Assembly (NCBI GenBank): GCA_945865705.1
Contig: CAMBEY010000110.1
Location: 1-8,834, forward strand
Direction: 5' to 3'
DNA: 8,834 bases
Source: Candidatus Sulfopaludibacter sp. SbA3
GTDB lineage: Bacteria; Acidobacteriota; Terriglobia; 2-12-FULL-54-10
Under the pieces are notes generated by a model, which saw only the letters and a list, made by a program, of their open reading frames with translations, did not search any database and was not told where the DNA came from. The position numbers and the translations under genes are program-made. This document shows positions 1 to 6,877 of the stretch, in pieces; the first letter of the stretch is position 1; every line of letters begins with the position of its first letter.

Positions 1-129
1 CTTCTCGTCGAACGCATAGGTGAGATCAATGATCTTGGGAACTACCATCTTGGTCTCCAGTTGGGGAGTGGAAGTTTGCCGGCACGCTATTGTGAGCAGC
101 AGTAGACTGGTTACGAGCGCGAGTCGCAT
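1..129 (-). CDS. Putative lipoprotein, cyclase/kynurenine formamidase-like (N-terminal fragment)
   Basis: Only the first 43 codons lie in the window; the gene runs off the left edge. The N-terminus has one Arg, a leucine-rich stretch and a lipobox ending T-I-A-C with the Cys at residue 16, so a lipoprotein signal peptide cut by signal peptidase II is likely. After a short Thr/Pro/Gln linker comes IIDLTYAFDEK (residues 33-43), which resembles the opening strand of the cyclase family (Pfam Cyclase, relatives of kynurenine formamidase), whose members usually begin with a D-L-T motif. The zinc-binding HxGTHxD motif expected further on is outside the window, so activity cannot be judged. The ATG overlaps the TGA of the upstream dus gene by one base (TGATG), and a strong GGAGGT site lies 8 nt upstream within the end of dus, indicating translational coupling. 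The start is secure; the family call is moderately sure. Confidence 0.6.
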   Translation of the reverse strand, partial: MRLALVTSLLLLTIACRQTSTPQLETKMVVPKIIDLTYAFDEK

Positions 130-1163
130 CACTGCGCACCTCCAGTAGCGGTGGTTGTTGCAACAGAATTCTCAAGGATTGCCGCGAACTCTCGCGCATT
201 GTTGGCGGCCATGAGTTTCATCCGCAACTCCTTGGCGCCATCCCAGCCTGAAACGTAAGCTTTGAAGTGCTTCTTCATGATGGCGAATGCCTTGTGCGGG
301 AGTATCTCCCCATAGAGGCAAGTATGCTCCAGCAGGACTTTCAACTTTTCTTCAGGCAGTATTTCTTCCGGCAATTTAACTTCCGGCGTGGGCCAAATTT
401 CAGTGGTATTGAGAAGATTCCGACGACTGTCTGCGAAGAGCCACGGATTGCCGAAGATGGCGCGGCCGAGCATCACGCCGTCGCAGCCTGATAACGTTGC
501 CTTTTCCACAGCGTCCTGGATGGAGGCGACGTCGCCATTTCCGAAGATCAGAGTTTCGCGTCCGGATTGGTTGCGAATTTCCACGGCGCGCTTTACGTGC
601 TCCCACCGCGCAGGCACCGCCGACATTTCATCGCGGGTGCGAGCGTGGATGGTAATAACCGCAGGGTCGGTTTCGAGCAATACGGGCAGCAGTGTTTCAA
701 GTTCGTCGCGGCTCCACCCGATGCGAGTCTTGACGGAGACCGGCAGCGCGCCAGCTCCCTCTTTCGCGGCCAGCACAATCTCCTGCGCGAGCTTCGGGTG
801 GCGCAGCAGGTGCGCACCGGCGCCGGACTTCACGATGCCCTTGTCGGGGCACCCCATGTTGATGTCAACACCGTCGAAACCCAGCTCCACCGCCAGCGCC
901 GCTGCCTTGCGCATCATCTCGGGGATGCCTGTAAAGAACTGCGCGACGATCGGCCGTTCAGCTTCGCTATACGCAAGGTCCTTCACCAGGCCTTGGTAGC
1001 CGCCCCCTCCCCCCCTGAACAGGCCGTCGGCGGAGACGAACTCCGTCCACATGACATCCGGCTTGCCGTATTTGGCGATGATGCGGCGGAAGGCCGGGTC
1101 CGTAACGTCGGCCATCGGCGCCAGCACCATGATGGGTTTCGGTAATGTCCGCCAAAAATTCAT
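129..1163 (-). CDS. dus: tRNA-dihydrouridine synthase (Dus family)
   Basis: Complete 344-residue flavoenzyme that reduces uridines in the D-loop or nearby positions of tRNA with FMN and NADPH; cytoplasmic. The TIM-barrel motifs appear in order: the phosphate/FMN entry APMADVTD (15-22), TEFVSADGL (40-48), DINMGCP (100-106) with the catalytic Cys at 105, KSGAGAHLL (112-120), VKTRIGW (144-150) with the FMN-binding Lys 145, ITIHART (170-176), GNGD (208-211) and DGVMLGRAIFGNPW (228-241). A C-terminal helical tRNA-binding part follows (about 265-335). Length is normal for the family. I cannot assign DusA, B or C; the motifs are closest to DusB-like or unclassified bacterial Dus. An unusual glycine run (51-55) is encoded by a G-rich tract. 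The start ATG has only a weak upstream ribosome site, but no other start keeps the N-terminal motif better placed. The gene is first in a coupled pair with the lipoprotein gene downstream. Confidence 0.93.
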   Translation of the reverse strand: MNFWRTLPKPIMVLAPMADVTDPAFRRIIAKYGKPDVMWTEFVSADGLFRGGGGGYQGLVKDLAYSEAERPIVAQFFTGIPEMMRKAAALAVELGFDGVDINMGCPDKGIVKSGAGAHLLRHPKLAQEIVLAAKEGAGALPVSVKTRIGWSRDELETLLPVLLETDPAVITIHARTRDEMSAVPARWEHVKRAVEIRNQSGRETLIFGNGDVASIQDAVEKATLSGCDGVMLGRAIFGNPWLFADSRRNLLNTTEIWPTPEVKLPEEILPEEKLKVLLEHTCLYGEILPHKAFAIMKKHFKAYVSGWDGAKELRMKLMAANNAREFAAILENSVATTTATGGAQ

Positions 1164-1213
1164 TTGTGTTTAGTGCCAACCTGACCGGCGACCCGCGCCG
1201 CCTTTCCTATTCA

Positions 1214-1219
1214 ATTTTA
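1214..1219 (-). promoter_or_regulatory. Weak candidate -10 box for dus
   Basis: On the minus strand this reads TAAAAT, about 50 nt before the dus start. No convincing -35 box sits at 16-18 nt; a TTTACA lies 23 nt upstream, which is too far. It is simply the best A/T-rich candidate in the dus half of the 1164-1374 divergent intergenic stretch. Confidence 0.25.
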
Positions 1220-1295
1220 CATCACTCGGCGTTCGTCGTCGGTGTAAAGGGCCGGGGGCGACGCGCCGCCGTACTGCGGAGTCTGCTGGTGTATT

Positions 1296-1304
1296 TGCTA
1301 TAAT
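1296..1304 (+). promoter_or_regulatory. Extended -10 promoter for the phosphoesterase gene
   Basis: TGCTATAAT is a perfect TATAAT preceded by the TGn extension. The sequence 17-18 nt upstream (around 1275-1280, TGCGGA) is a poor -35, which is common when the extended -10 is present. Transcription would begin near 1311, leaving a leader of about 64 nt to the ATG at 1375. The rest of 1164-1374 shows nothing else I can name. Confidence 0.6.
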
Positions 1305-1374
1305 TCCTCGTGCTCATTTCATTTGACGGCGGTTGATCCGGCGCGATGACGATCGCTGCGACGGGAAAATTCTC

Positions 1375-2823
1375 ATGGGATTTCGTTTAAATATTTTATT
1401 TTTTCTGATCTTATTCAATGCGCTGCCTATCTTTGCGCTGGTGCGCAGCGTTCGTGTATTGGCGGCCCCGGAGCGTCGCCGACGGATTTTGTGGTGCTCG
1501 CTGGCGATCATTCTGCTTATCAATTTGCCCATCAGCATTTTTTGGTACCGCTCGATATCCAACAATCTCTATCAATTCCCCGCCACTTTTTTGAGATTCA
1601 GCTTCTATCCCACGGTGGCGTGGCAAAGTTCGGCGGTGTTGTTCACTTTGCTGCTGGGACCGGTTTATATAGTCTGGGCGGCGGTGGTGACCATGCGCGG
1701 CGCGCTCCGGCGGGTGCGTGGTTCAACGAACCAACAATCCGCCGGTGCGCTACCCGAGCAGCTATCTGAGCAGAATGATCCGCCTTCGCCGCAACACCGC
1801 ATGGCATCAGGCTCGCTCGTTTCCCGCCGCCTGTTTTCGCGCCGCGCCCTGCTGACCGGCGGGCCTGGGTTGATTGTTCCGGCGATGACGCTGGGACTGA
1901 GCGCGAAGATGTTTTTGGATGATGAGGTGGACATCTCGCCGGAGATGAACATCCCCATGCCGCATCTGCCTCGTTCGCTCGATGGCATGACCATCGTGCA
2001 ACTCTCCGACCTCCACGCCGGTCCCTACATTCGCCGCAAGGAGATCGCGTATTGGGTCCACCTGGCGAATGAGTTGAAGCCTGATCTGGTGGTTTTGACC
2101 GGTGATTTGATTGACCGCAATATGGACAGCTTGCCGGATTTGCTGGAAGGTCTGAGGGGCCTGCGCCCGTCGTTAGGACAAGCACCGGGACTGGGGGCAC
2201 GGCTTGGCGCGCCGCCTTTGGGAGTAATTGCCGTGTTGGGCAATCACGATCTGTCCTCTGACCCATCTTCCACGCGCGGAAATTTACGAGGCGGCGAGCG
2301 AATCGCGCAGGCCATGGAGTCCATCGGCATCCGCACGCTCCGCAACGAGGTGCTGCATATTGGTGCAAGCGGCCATGACCTGAGCCGTGGGCAGGACAAA
2401 CTGGCGGTGCTGGGCATGGACTGGGTGCGGCGGCGCGATGGCGGCAGTTTCTTCGCCTATCACGGCACAGAGACATATGAGAAACTTCGTCAACTGACCG
2501 CGCAGGTGCAGCCGGAAACGCCTACGCTGCTTCTGGCGCATCATCCGGATACGTTTGCTGAAATCAAGACAGCAGTTCTGGCCAAGGAGTTCTCCATCGG
2601 GCTGACCCTTTCCGGTCACACGCACGGCGGCGGCCAGGTGGTCTTCTTCCAGTGGGCGGGGAAAACCGTGGGACTGACCTCGGTACAGTTCCAATATGTC
2701 AGCGGACTGTTCCAGGAGGCGGGTTGCCATCTGTACGTCAATCGCGGCCTTGGCTACTTCGGCGTGCCCATCCGCATCAATTGCCCGCCGGAGATCAGCC
2801 GCTTCAAGCTGGTCCGCGCCTGA
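1375..2823 (+). CDS. Membrane-anchored calcineurin-like metallophosphoesterase
   Basis: 482 residues. The C-terminal ~280 residues are a metallophosphoesterase of the YkuE/YaeI-like type, binding two metal ions: SDLH (211-214; Asp212, His214), TGD (242-244), GNHD (289-292), HH (389-390) and GHTHGG (414-419). The substrate is unknown; relatives are placed with cell-surface or lipid phosphoesters. The N-terminus has three hydrophobic segments (about 4-23, 38-57, 84-106) and a fourth (about 163-180). The positively charged loops (24-38 and 108-116) fit an N-outside topology with the catalytic domain outside the cytoplasm. A twin-arginine-like motif, SRRLFSRRALL, sits at 150-160 just before the fourth segment, after a Gln/Pro/Ser-rich linker. 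I chose ATG 1375, with GGGA 8 nt upstream; a TTG at 1333 would add 14 charged residues and has a poorer site. The enzyme class is sure; the physiological role is not. Confidence 0.88.
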   Translation: MGFRLNILFFLILFNALPIFALVRSVRVLAAPERRRRILWCSLAIILLINLPISIFWYRSISNNLYQFPATFLRFSFYPTVAWQSSAVLFTLLLGPVYIVWAAVVTMRGALRRVRGSTNQQSAGALPEQLSEQNDPPSPQHRMASGSLVSRRLFSRRALLTGGPGLIVPAMTLGLSAKMFLDDEVDISPEMNIPMPHLPRSLDGMTIVQLSDLHAGPYIRRKEIAYWVHLANELKPDLVVLTGDLIDRNMDSLPDLLEGLRGLRPSLGQAPGLGARLGAPPLGVIAVLGNHDLSSDPSSTRGNLRGGERIAQAMESIGIRTLRNEVLHIGASGHDLSRGQDKLAVLGMDWVRRRDGGSFFAYHGTETYEKLRQLTAQVQPETPTLLLAHHPDTFAEIKTAVLAKEFSIGLTLSGHTHGGGQVVFFQWAGKTVGLTSVQFQYVSGLFQEAGCHLYVNRGLGYFGVPIRINCPPEISRFKLVRA

Positions 2824-2834
2824 TGGCGTGCGCG

Positions 2835-2858
2835 ACAGTGCCGCGTCACAGTGCCGCG
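2835..2858. repeat. Short direct repeat, two copies of an 11-mer
   Basis: ACAGTGCCGCG occurs at 2835-2845 and 2848-2858, a 13-nt period, just after the phosphoesterase stop. It is too short to infer a function. Confidence 0.5.
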
Positions 2859-2942
2859 CGCGTCAGCAAGCGGGCCAATGGAAAACCCATCCCCCGGGTG
2901 CGACTGTTTTCGCCTGCCCAATCACAACGTAAATTTGCATTC

Positions 2943-3040
2943 CAATGCGCGGATCAAAACCCAAACCCTGGCGTCCGGGGCATTGCGTTCCATAGGCCCG
3001 CTCGCTGACGCACGCGGCTCAGTCACGCACAGGAGAAAAT
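2943..3040. other. Convergent intergenic end with possible dispersed repeat
   Basis: This is the right half of the 2824-3040 gap between two converging genes. It holds a 6-bp inverted repeat (CAATGC 2943-2948, GCATTG 2980-2985), followed by a GC-rich segment at about 2994-3030 whose reading frame gives LADARGSVT. I recall this peptide string from many spurious small ORFs in Acidobacteria, which suggests a dispersed extragenic repeat; that is memory, not a search. No hairpin with a T tract is visible, so neither converging gene has a clear intrinsic terminator here. Confidence 0.3.
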
Positions 3041-6000
3041 TTAGGGAATGACGTTGATGAACGCGGTGTTGGTTGGCTGTGTTCCGGAATCCAGGCGAAC
3101 GCTGAGGAGGCCAGTTTGTCCGGCTGGCACCGTGAAATTGATCTGGTAGAGTCCCACGGACCCCGGCACGAGGCTGGCGGAGCGCACCTCGGCGGTGGCA
3201 TTGCCCACGCGAACGACCGGGTTGATGGTTGTGCGCGCGACGGGGAAAGATGGCGCGCCCTGTCCGGCTGGCACCGCGGGGGACACGGAACCAAGGCCGT
3301 AGGAGTACAGAACAAGTTCCTCGCCGACGCGCGCTGGAACCGTTTCGCTCACTCGCGATCCGTTGCCGTGGGTAACCGCATCGGTGCTGGCTCCTACGAT
3401 ACCGGGGTTGGCATCGGCTCGTGCCACGCGCATGGTTGCCTCGCCGTCATTCGTGCGAACCGTGATCTGAGTGAATGGCCCGGTCAGCCCGTAGGGAATC
3501 TGGAAATCCACCCGGGTGGGGGAGACGGAGAGCAGCGGTGCGGGAACGTCATTCACCAGAATCGTAGTGCCTGCCATTCCCGTCGGCAGGGGCAGGGAAT
3601 TGCCCACGGCGGCGGAAGTGGAAGCCATGTTGGCTCCCAGCAAGGAACTGATCATTCCCGGCGTGGCCGGAGCAACTTCACCGCTGGCCGCATTCGTGAG
3701 CAGCGCGGATCGCGGCGCGCTCAACGCCGGTTGATTGGTGGAGATGGCGAATACTCCGCGGCCATGCGTGGCCGCGGCGATCAGCCCGGTGGCGGGATTC
3801 TGCGCTAGGCCCAAAACCACCACGTTGGGCAGCCCGTCGCGCATCGCCGACCAGGTGCCATCCTCCAGCCGAACAAATACGCCGATGTCTGTGCCCACAT
3901 AGATGGTGGACGAATCAACGGCGTCGAGCATCACCGCGTTGACAGGAATGTCAGGCAGGTTGGTACTGATGTCTACCCAGCTATCACCGAAATTTAAGGT
4001 GCGAAATACATGGCCGGTCCCAAATCCCGAAAGAGTTACTACGGCGCGTCCCGGAATGATGGGCTCGATGGCGAGGGAGGTTACGAAGCGGTTGGGCAGC
4101 GCGGCGGTGGCGCGCCATGTTGCTCCGCTGTCGAGCGTTACCATCACGCGGGCGTTGCTGGTGCCTGCAAACAATACGCGGGAGTCGGTGGGCGCCACGG
4201 CCAGCGCACTGATGGTGGCCGTCCCGCCGCCCGTCAGATCGCCGGACAACGGTGTCCAGGAGTCGCCGCGATTGGTGCTACGCCAGATGCGTTGGGTGGC
4301 GAAGTAGAGAGTGGACGGCTGTAAGGGGTCGGCCAAAAACGGCGGATAAAACTGAACGCGATCGGATCCGTCTAATCCTTCCGCAATCAACTGGAAGGTC
4401 TTGCCGCCATCCAGCGAGCGGCGCAGCGAGTGCCGCCGCGCCACGGTGAAGATAGTCTGCGGATTCTCGCGATCATAGAACACTGCGCCCGAGTCGCCGG
4501 GCCGACCCTGTTCCCATAACTGGGAACCGGTATACAGTGCCGTACCGTTATCCTGCGTGCCTCCGACCGCCAGATTCGGGTTGGTGGGATGCAGTGCGAC
4601 GGACTGGAATAGATGAACGCCCAGCGTCTGATTCATGCTGAGGAAACTGCGCCCGGAGTCGGACGTGCGCCACACGCCGCTGTCGCCGATCAGATAGAAC
4701 GTGGCCGGGTCGGAAGGATCGAACACGATGTCGCGCGGGTCTTCATGCAACCGCGCTGGCGTGCTGGCATCTTCCCAGGTTGTTCCGAAATCCGCCGAGC
4801 GCCACAGCTTGACGCCTCCGGCATAGACCACGCCAGGCGTGCGCGGGTCGGTGCGGACTAACGCGTTAAAGAGTCCCTGACCTTGGCCGTCCTCGCTGAA
4901 CAGGTCAGCGGGAAGGTTGCCGATCTGAGACCAGTTGGCTCCGCCATTAACCGAGCGGAACAGCCCCTGGAAGTTATAATCGGTGGCTCGGACAATCAGC
5001 GCAAATAAGATATTGGGATCGGACGGAGCAATGGTCAGCGATATGCGGCCCATGCTTCCGGAATCAGCAAGTCCATCGATCAGGCGCGTCCAGGTCTCGC
5101 CTCCATCGGTGGAGCGGAAGATGCCGTTGTCCGGTCCGCCGTTGAAATTGCCCACGGCGGCATAGGCGATGTTGCTGTCCAGCGGATGGATGGCCAGGTC
5201 GGTGATGGCGCCGCGCAGCACCACGCGCCAAGTCAATCCGTTGTCGGAGGTCTTCCACAGCGCTGTAGAACGACCGATGAAGATCGTTCCCTGGCGACGA
5301 CTATCAAACTTAATCAACGCAGTGGGTGAAGTAAGAAATGCTTCCGGGTTGACGCGGTTCCAACTGATGCCACCGTCGCCGGAGCGGTAAACACCCGCGC
5401 CATAGTAGCAATCGCGGCAAAAGTTCAACTCGCCCGTGCCGTACCAAACTTCGCTGGTAAATGGATCGACGCCCACCGCGCCAGAGGCGAGTGAGGGCAG
5501 ATTGTCCGTGAGAGGGGTCCAGCGCGCTCCGCGATTGACCGACTTCCAAACGCCGCCGCCCGCCGCCGCCACGTAAACTGTCGAGGGATTGCGCGGGTCG
5601 ATGGCCAGACTGTTGATGCGGCCGCTGACGGTGTCATCCAAAGAGGAGTTGATGGCGCTCGGTCCCATCTCAAACCAGCGTCCATTGGTGATGGAAGGCG
5701 ACAAGCCGTTTTCCAAAGATGACGTACCGCCGTCAATTGTGGCGTCGCTCATGGCGCTAACGCTGAACCCATCCATGCCGGCTTTGCGAATTCCGCTTCC
5801 CGTCTTGTCGCGCTGGCTGATGGCGCGCACTAGCGCGTCATTGGGAATGTAGCCCAAGCCGTACATGCGTTGGCCGTAGAACCATTGTTCCCACTGCTCT
5901 GGAATTTGATACTGTGCGCGGAGGGGTAGTGCGAAGGCTGCCAGAAGGAACAACGTCAGCGTGAAGCTGAACCCCGCTGGGCCCGCAGGCCCCACAGGCC

Positions 6001-6103
6001 TCGCAGGCCCCGCAGGCCTCGCAGGCCTCGCAGGCCTCGCAGGCCTCGCAGGCCCCGCAGGCCTCGCAGGTATGACACGTCCAAGATTGCGCCTAATTCG
6101 CAT
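3041..6103 (-). CDS. Secreted Asp-box (BNR/sortilin-type) beta-propeller protein with Solibacter C-terminal domain
   Basis: 1020 residues, exported. The signal peptide is odd: a basic start (MRIRRNLGR), then Pro/Ala/Arg/Gly triplets (about 11-44) encoded by a 9-bp minisatellite, then a hydrophobic core (45-60) and a likely cut after LRA (63). The body carries eleven Asp-box motifs (S-x-D-x-G-x-x-W type) near 188, 241, 286, 331, 384, 436, 480, 563, 609, 656 and 702, as in VPS10/sortilin or sialidase-like propellers, probably two propellers. No glycosidase catalytic set is evident, so a binding or scaffold role is more likely than sialidase. A CRDC pair (229-232) could form a disulfide. Residues ~797-1020 match my memory of TIGR03437, an uncharacterised acidobacterial C-terminal domain. 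An in-frame TAA lies four codons before the ATG, so 6103 is the earliest ATG; a GTG at residue 37 is the only other plausible start and would lose the basic n-region. Confidence 0.85.
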   Translation of the reverse strand: MRIRRNLGRVIPARPAGPARPARPARPARPAGPARPVGPAGPAGFSFTLTLFLLAAFALPLRAQYQIPEQWEQWFYGQRMYGLGYIPNDALVRAISQRDKTGSGIRKAGMDGFSVSAMSDATIDGGTSSLENGLSPSITNGRWFEMGPSAINSSLDDTVSGRINSLAIDPRNPSTVYVAAAGGGVWKSVNRGARWTPLTDNLPSLASGAVGVDPFTSEVWYGTGELNFCRDCYYGAGVYRSGDGGISWNRVNPEAFLTSPTALIKFDSRRQGTIFIGRSTALWKTSDNGLTWRVVLRGAITDLAIHPLDSNIAYAAVGNFNGGPDNGIFRSTDGGETWTRLIDGLADSGSMGRISLTIAPSDPNILFALIVRATDYNFQGLFRSVNGGANWSQIGNLPADLFSEDGQGQGLFNALVRTDPRTPGVVYAGGVKLWRSADFGTTWEDASTPARLHEDPRDIVFDPSDPATFYLIGDSGVWRTSDSGRSFLSMNQTLGVHLFQSVALHPTNPNLAVGGTQDNGTALYTGSQLWEQGRPGDSGAVFYDRENPQTIFTVARRHSLRRSLDGGKTFQLIAEGLDGSDRVQFYPPFLADPLQPSTLYFATQRIWRSTNRGDSWTPLSGDLTGGGTATISALAVAPTDSRVLFAGTSNARVMVTLDSGATWRATAALPNRFVTSLAIEPIIPGRAVVTLSGFGTGHVFRTLNFGDSWVDISTNLPDIPVNAVMLDAVDSSTIYVGTDIGVFVRLEDGTWSAMRDGLPNVVVLGLAQNPATGLIAAATHGRGVFAISTNQPALSAPRSALLTNAASGEVAPATPGMISSLLGANMASTSAAVGNSLPLPTGMAGTTILVNDVPAPLLSVSPTRVDFQIPYGLTGPFTQITVRTNDGEATMRVARADANPGIVGASTDAVTHGNGSRVSETVPARVGEELVLYSYGLGSVSPAVPAGQGAPSFPVARTTINPVVRVGNATAEVRSASLVPGSVGLYQINFTVPAGQTGLLSVRLDSGTQPTNTAFINVIP
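5985..6070. repeat. 9-bp minisatellite (about 9.5 copies) inside the signal-peptide coding region
   Basis: The plus-strand unit is GCAGGCCTC, with variants GCAGGCCCC and ACAGGCCTC. Nine full units run from 5985 to 6065 and a partial one to 6070; a degenerate unit precedes at 5976. On the coding (minus) strand the units give Pro-Ala-Arg and Pro-Ala-Gly triplets. Because the unit is a multiple of three and has no stops, several frames stay open and copy-number changes keep the gene in frame. Five central copies are identical or nearly so, suggesting recent slippage. Confidence 0.95.
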
Positions 6104-6145
6104 CGATACCCATTATCCCCCGCCGGGTGGTATAGCCCAGCGGAA

Positions 6146-6174
6146 CCTATAGAAACACTTCGGCTCGGATACAA
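6146..6174 (-). promoter_or_regulatory. Candidate sigma-70 promoter for the Asp-box gene
   Basis: On the minus strand, TTGTAT (6174-6169) and TATAGG (6151-6146) are separated by 17 nt. Each box is an imperfect match. Transcription would start near 6139, about 36 nt before the ATG. A G-rich GGGGGA about 12 nt before the ATG is the only ribosome-site candidate. Confidence 0.35.
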
Positions 6175-6197
6175 GTTGATTACTTTTAGGGACTACT

Positions 6198-6225
6198 ACG
6201 GGGGACGCCGGGGGGCGTTCTCCGT
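6198..6225 (+). repeat. 12-bp hairpin with GGGG loop
   Basis: Arms 6198-6209 and 6214-6225 pair over 12 positions around a 4-nt GGGG loop. Two of the pairs are G-T, so the stem is complete only in a plus-strand RNA; a minus-strand RNA would have two A-C mismatches. No T tract follows and no plus-strand gene is known here. Confidence 0.4.
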
Positions 6226-6250
6226 TGCTCAATGCGGATGAGCTAATAGT

Positions 6251-6288
6251 ATCAAACTGTGGGGGGAGGAACAAGGAAATTGTTTGAT
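6251..6288. repeat. 7-bp inverted repeat
   Basis: ATCAAAC at 6251-6257 and GTTTGAT at 6282-6288 form perfect inverted arms 24 nt apart. The spacer includes a G-rich GGGGGGAGGA. It might be a regulator site or chance. Confidence 0.4.
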
Positions 6289-6289
6289 G

Positions 6290-6325
6290 TTGCTAGGCCG
6301 ACCCAGTTAAGAGACGGCCTAGCAA
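6290..6325 (-). terminator. Perfect 11-bp inverted repeat downstream of tpx, possible terminator
   Basis: TTGCTAGGCCG (6290-6300) and CGGCCTAGCAA (6315-6325) are perfect arms around a 14-nt loop, starting about 40 nt after the tpx stop. This is the expected place for the tpx transcript end. The minus-strand sequence after the stem (ACATCAAAC) lacks a U tract, so it is not a textbook intrinsic terminator; it could instead stabilise the 3' end or be a protein site. On the plus strand five Ts occur at 6338-6342, too far from the stem. Confidence 0.45.
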
Positions 6326-6364
6326 TCAGTTGGCGTGTTTTTAAGGGCCTGCTGCAGCTTGCCG

Positions 6365-6877
6365 CTAGGCGGTGAGTTTGCGGGTCGCATCCAGCGCGGC
6401 GTCGAAATTGACCTGGTCGCTCACTTCTTTCACGTATTCGACATAGCAGACCGTATCATTCTTGTCGACGACGAAGATGGCGCGGGCTTCCAGCAAAATC
6501 TCCTGGATGAGCACGCCGTAGGCGTTGCCGAAGTTGCGGTCGCGATAGTCGGAGAGCGTGCGAACCTTGTCCGCGCCCGCCGCGCCGCACCAGCGCTTCT
6601 GAGCCATGGGCAGGTCCACGCTGACGGTGAGAATTTCAACGCCGTCCAGCTTGGCCGCTTCTTCATTGAAGCGCCGCGTCTCAGTGTCGCAGACCGGCGT
6701 ATCGAGCGAAGGCACCGAGGCGATGATGCGCACCTTGCCGGTTGTGTCGGCCAGCGTAACCGGCTTCATATCATTGCCGGTCAGCGTAAAATTGGGGGCC
6801 TTGTCGCCCACTTTCACTTCCGCGCCCGCCAGCGTCATGGGATTGCCGCGCAGCGTAACCGCACCTTTTCGTTCCAT
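6365..6877 (-). CDS. tpx: Thiol peroxidase (Tpx, atypical 2-Cys peroxiredoxin)
   Basis: 170 residues, close to the usual ~167. Reduces hydrogen peroxide and organic hydroperoxides using thioredoxin. Visible features: an N-terminal MERKGAVTLRGNPMTL hairpin typical of Tpx, VKVGDKAPNFTL (21-32), the peroxidatic site SLDTPVCDTETRRFN with Cys63 and the T-x-x-C pattern (Thr60), the resolving Cys97 in PMAQKRWCG, the active-site Arg132 in ARAIFVVD, and DFDAAL-like NFDAAL near the end. An extra Cys144 is present, not part of the standard pair. The family is found in cytoplasm or periplasm; no signal peptide is seen here, so cytoplasmic. A strong AAGGAG lies 9 nt before the ATG at 6877 and decides this start over an open frame continuing upstream to ~7051. 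It is transcribed alone: its own promoter region is upstream and an inverted repeat is downstream. Confidence 0.95.
   Translation of the reverse strand: MERKGAVTLRGNPMTLAGAEVKVGDKAPNFTLTGNDMKPVTLADTTGKVRIIASVPSLDTPVCDTETRRFNEEAAKLDGVEILTVSVDLPMAQKRWCGAAGADKVRTLSDYRDRNFGNAYGVLIQEILLEARAIFVVDKNDTVCYVEYVKEVSDQVNFDAALDATRKLTA

Noticed and set aside
1333..1374. TTG at 1333 as the phosphoesterase start
   Set aside because: The added 14 residues are charged and unlike a membrane-protein start; the ATG at 1375 is followed directly by the first hydrophobic segment and has a better-placed GGGA.
1643..2476. Long minus-strand open frame (277 residues) opposite the phosphoesterase
   Set aside because: Its product is Cys/Arg/Pro-rich with no recognisable motif, as expected of an antisense shadow of a GC-rich gene whose metallophosphoesterase motifs are clear on the plus strand.
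2652..3008. Plus-strand open frame (118 residues) overlapping the end of the phosphoesterase
   Set aside because: Low-complexity Arg/Pro-rich product, mostly inside a clear gene in another frame, with no ribosome site.
5985..6070. Tandem array considered as a CRISPR
   Set aside because: Units are 9 bp, contiguous and without spacers, so it is a minisatellite.
5961..6152. Plus-strand frame reading GLAGLAG repeats, and a minus-strand frame reading LRGLRG repeats
   Set aside because: Both are by-products of a stop-free 9-bp repeat; neither has a ribosome site or continues into a recognisable domain.
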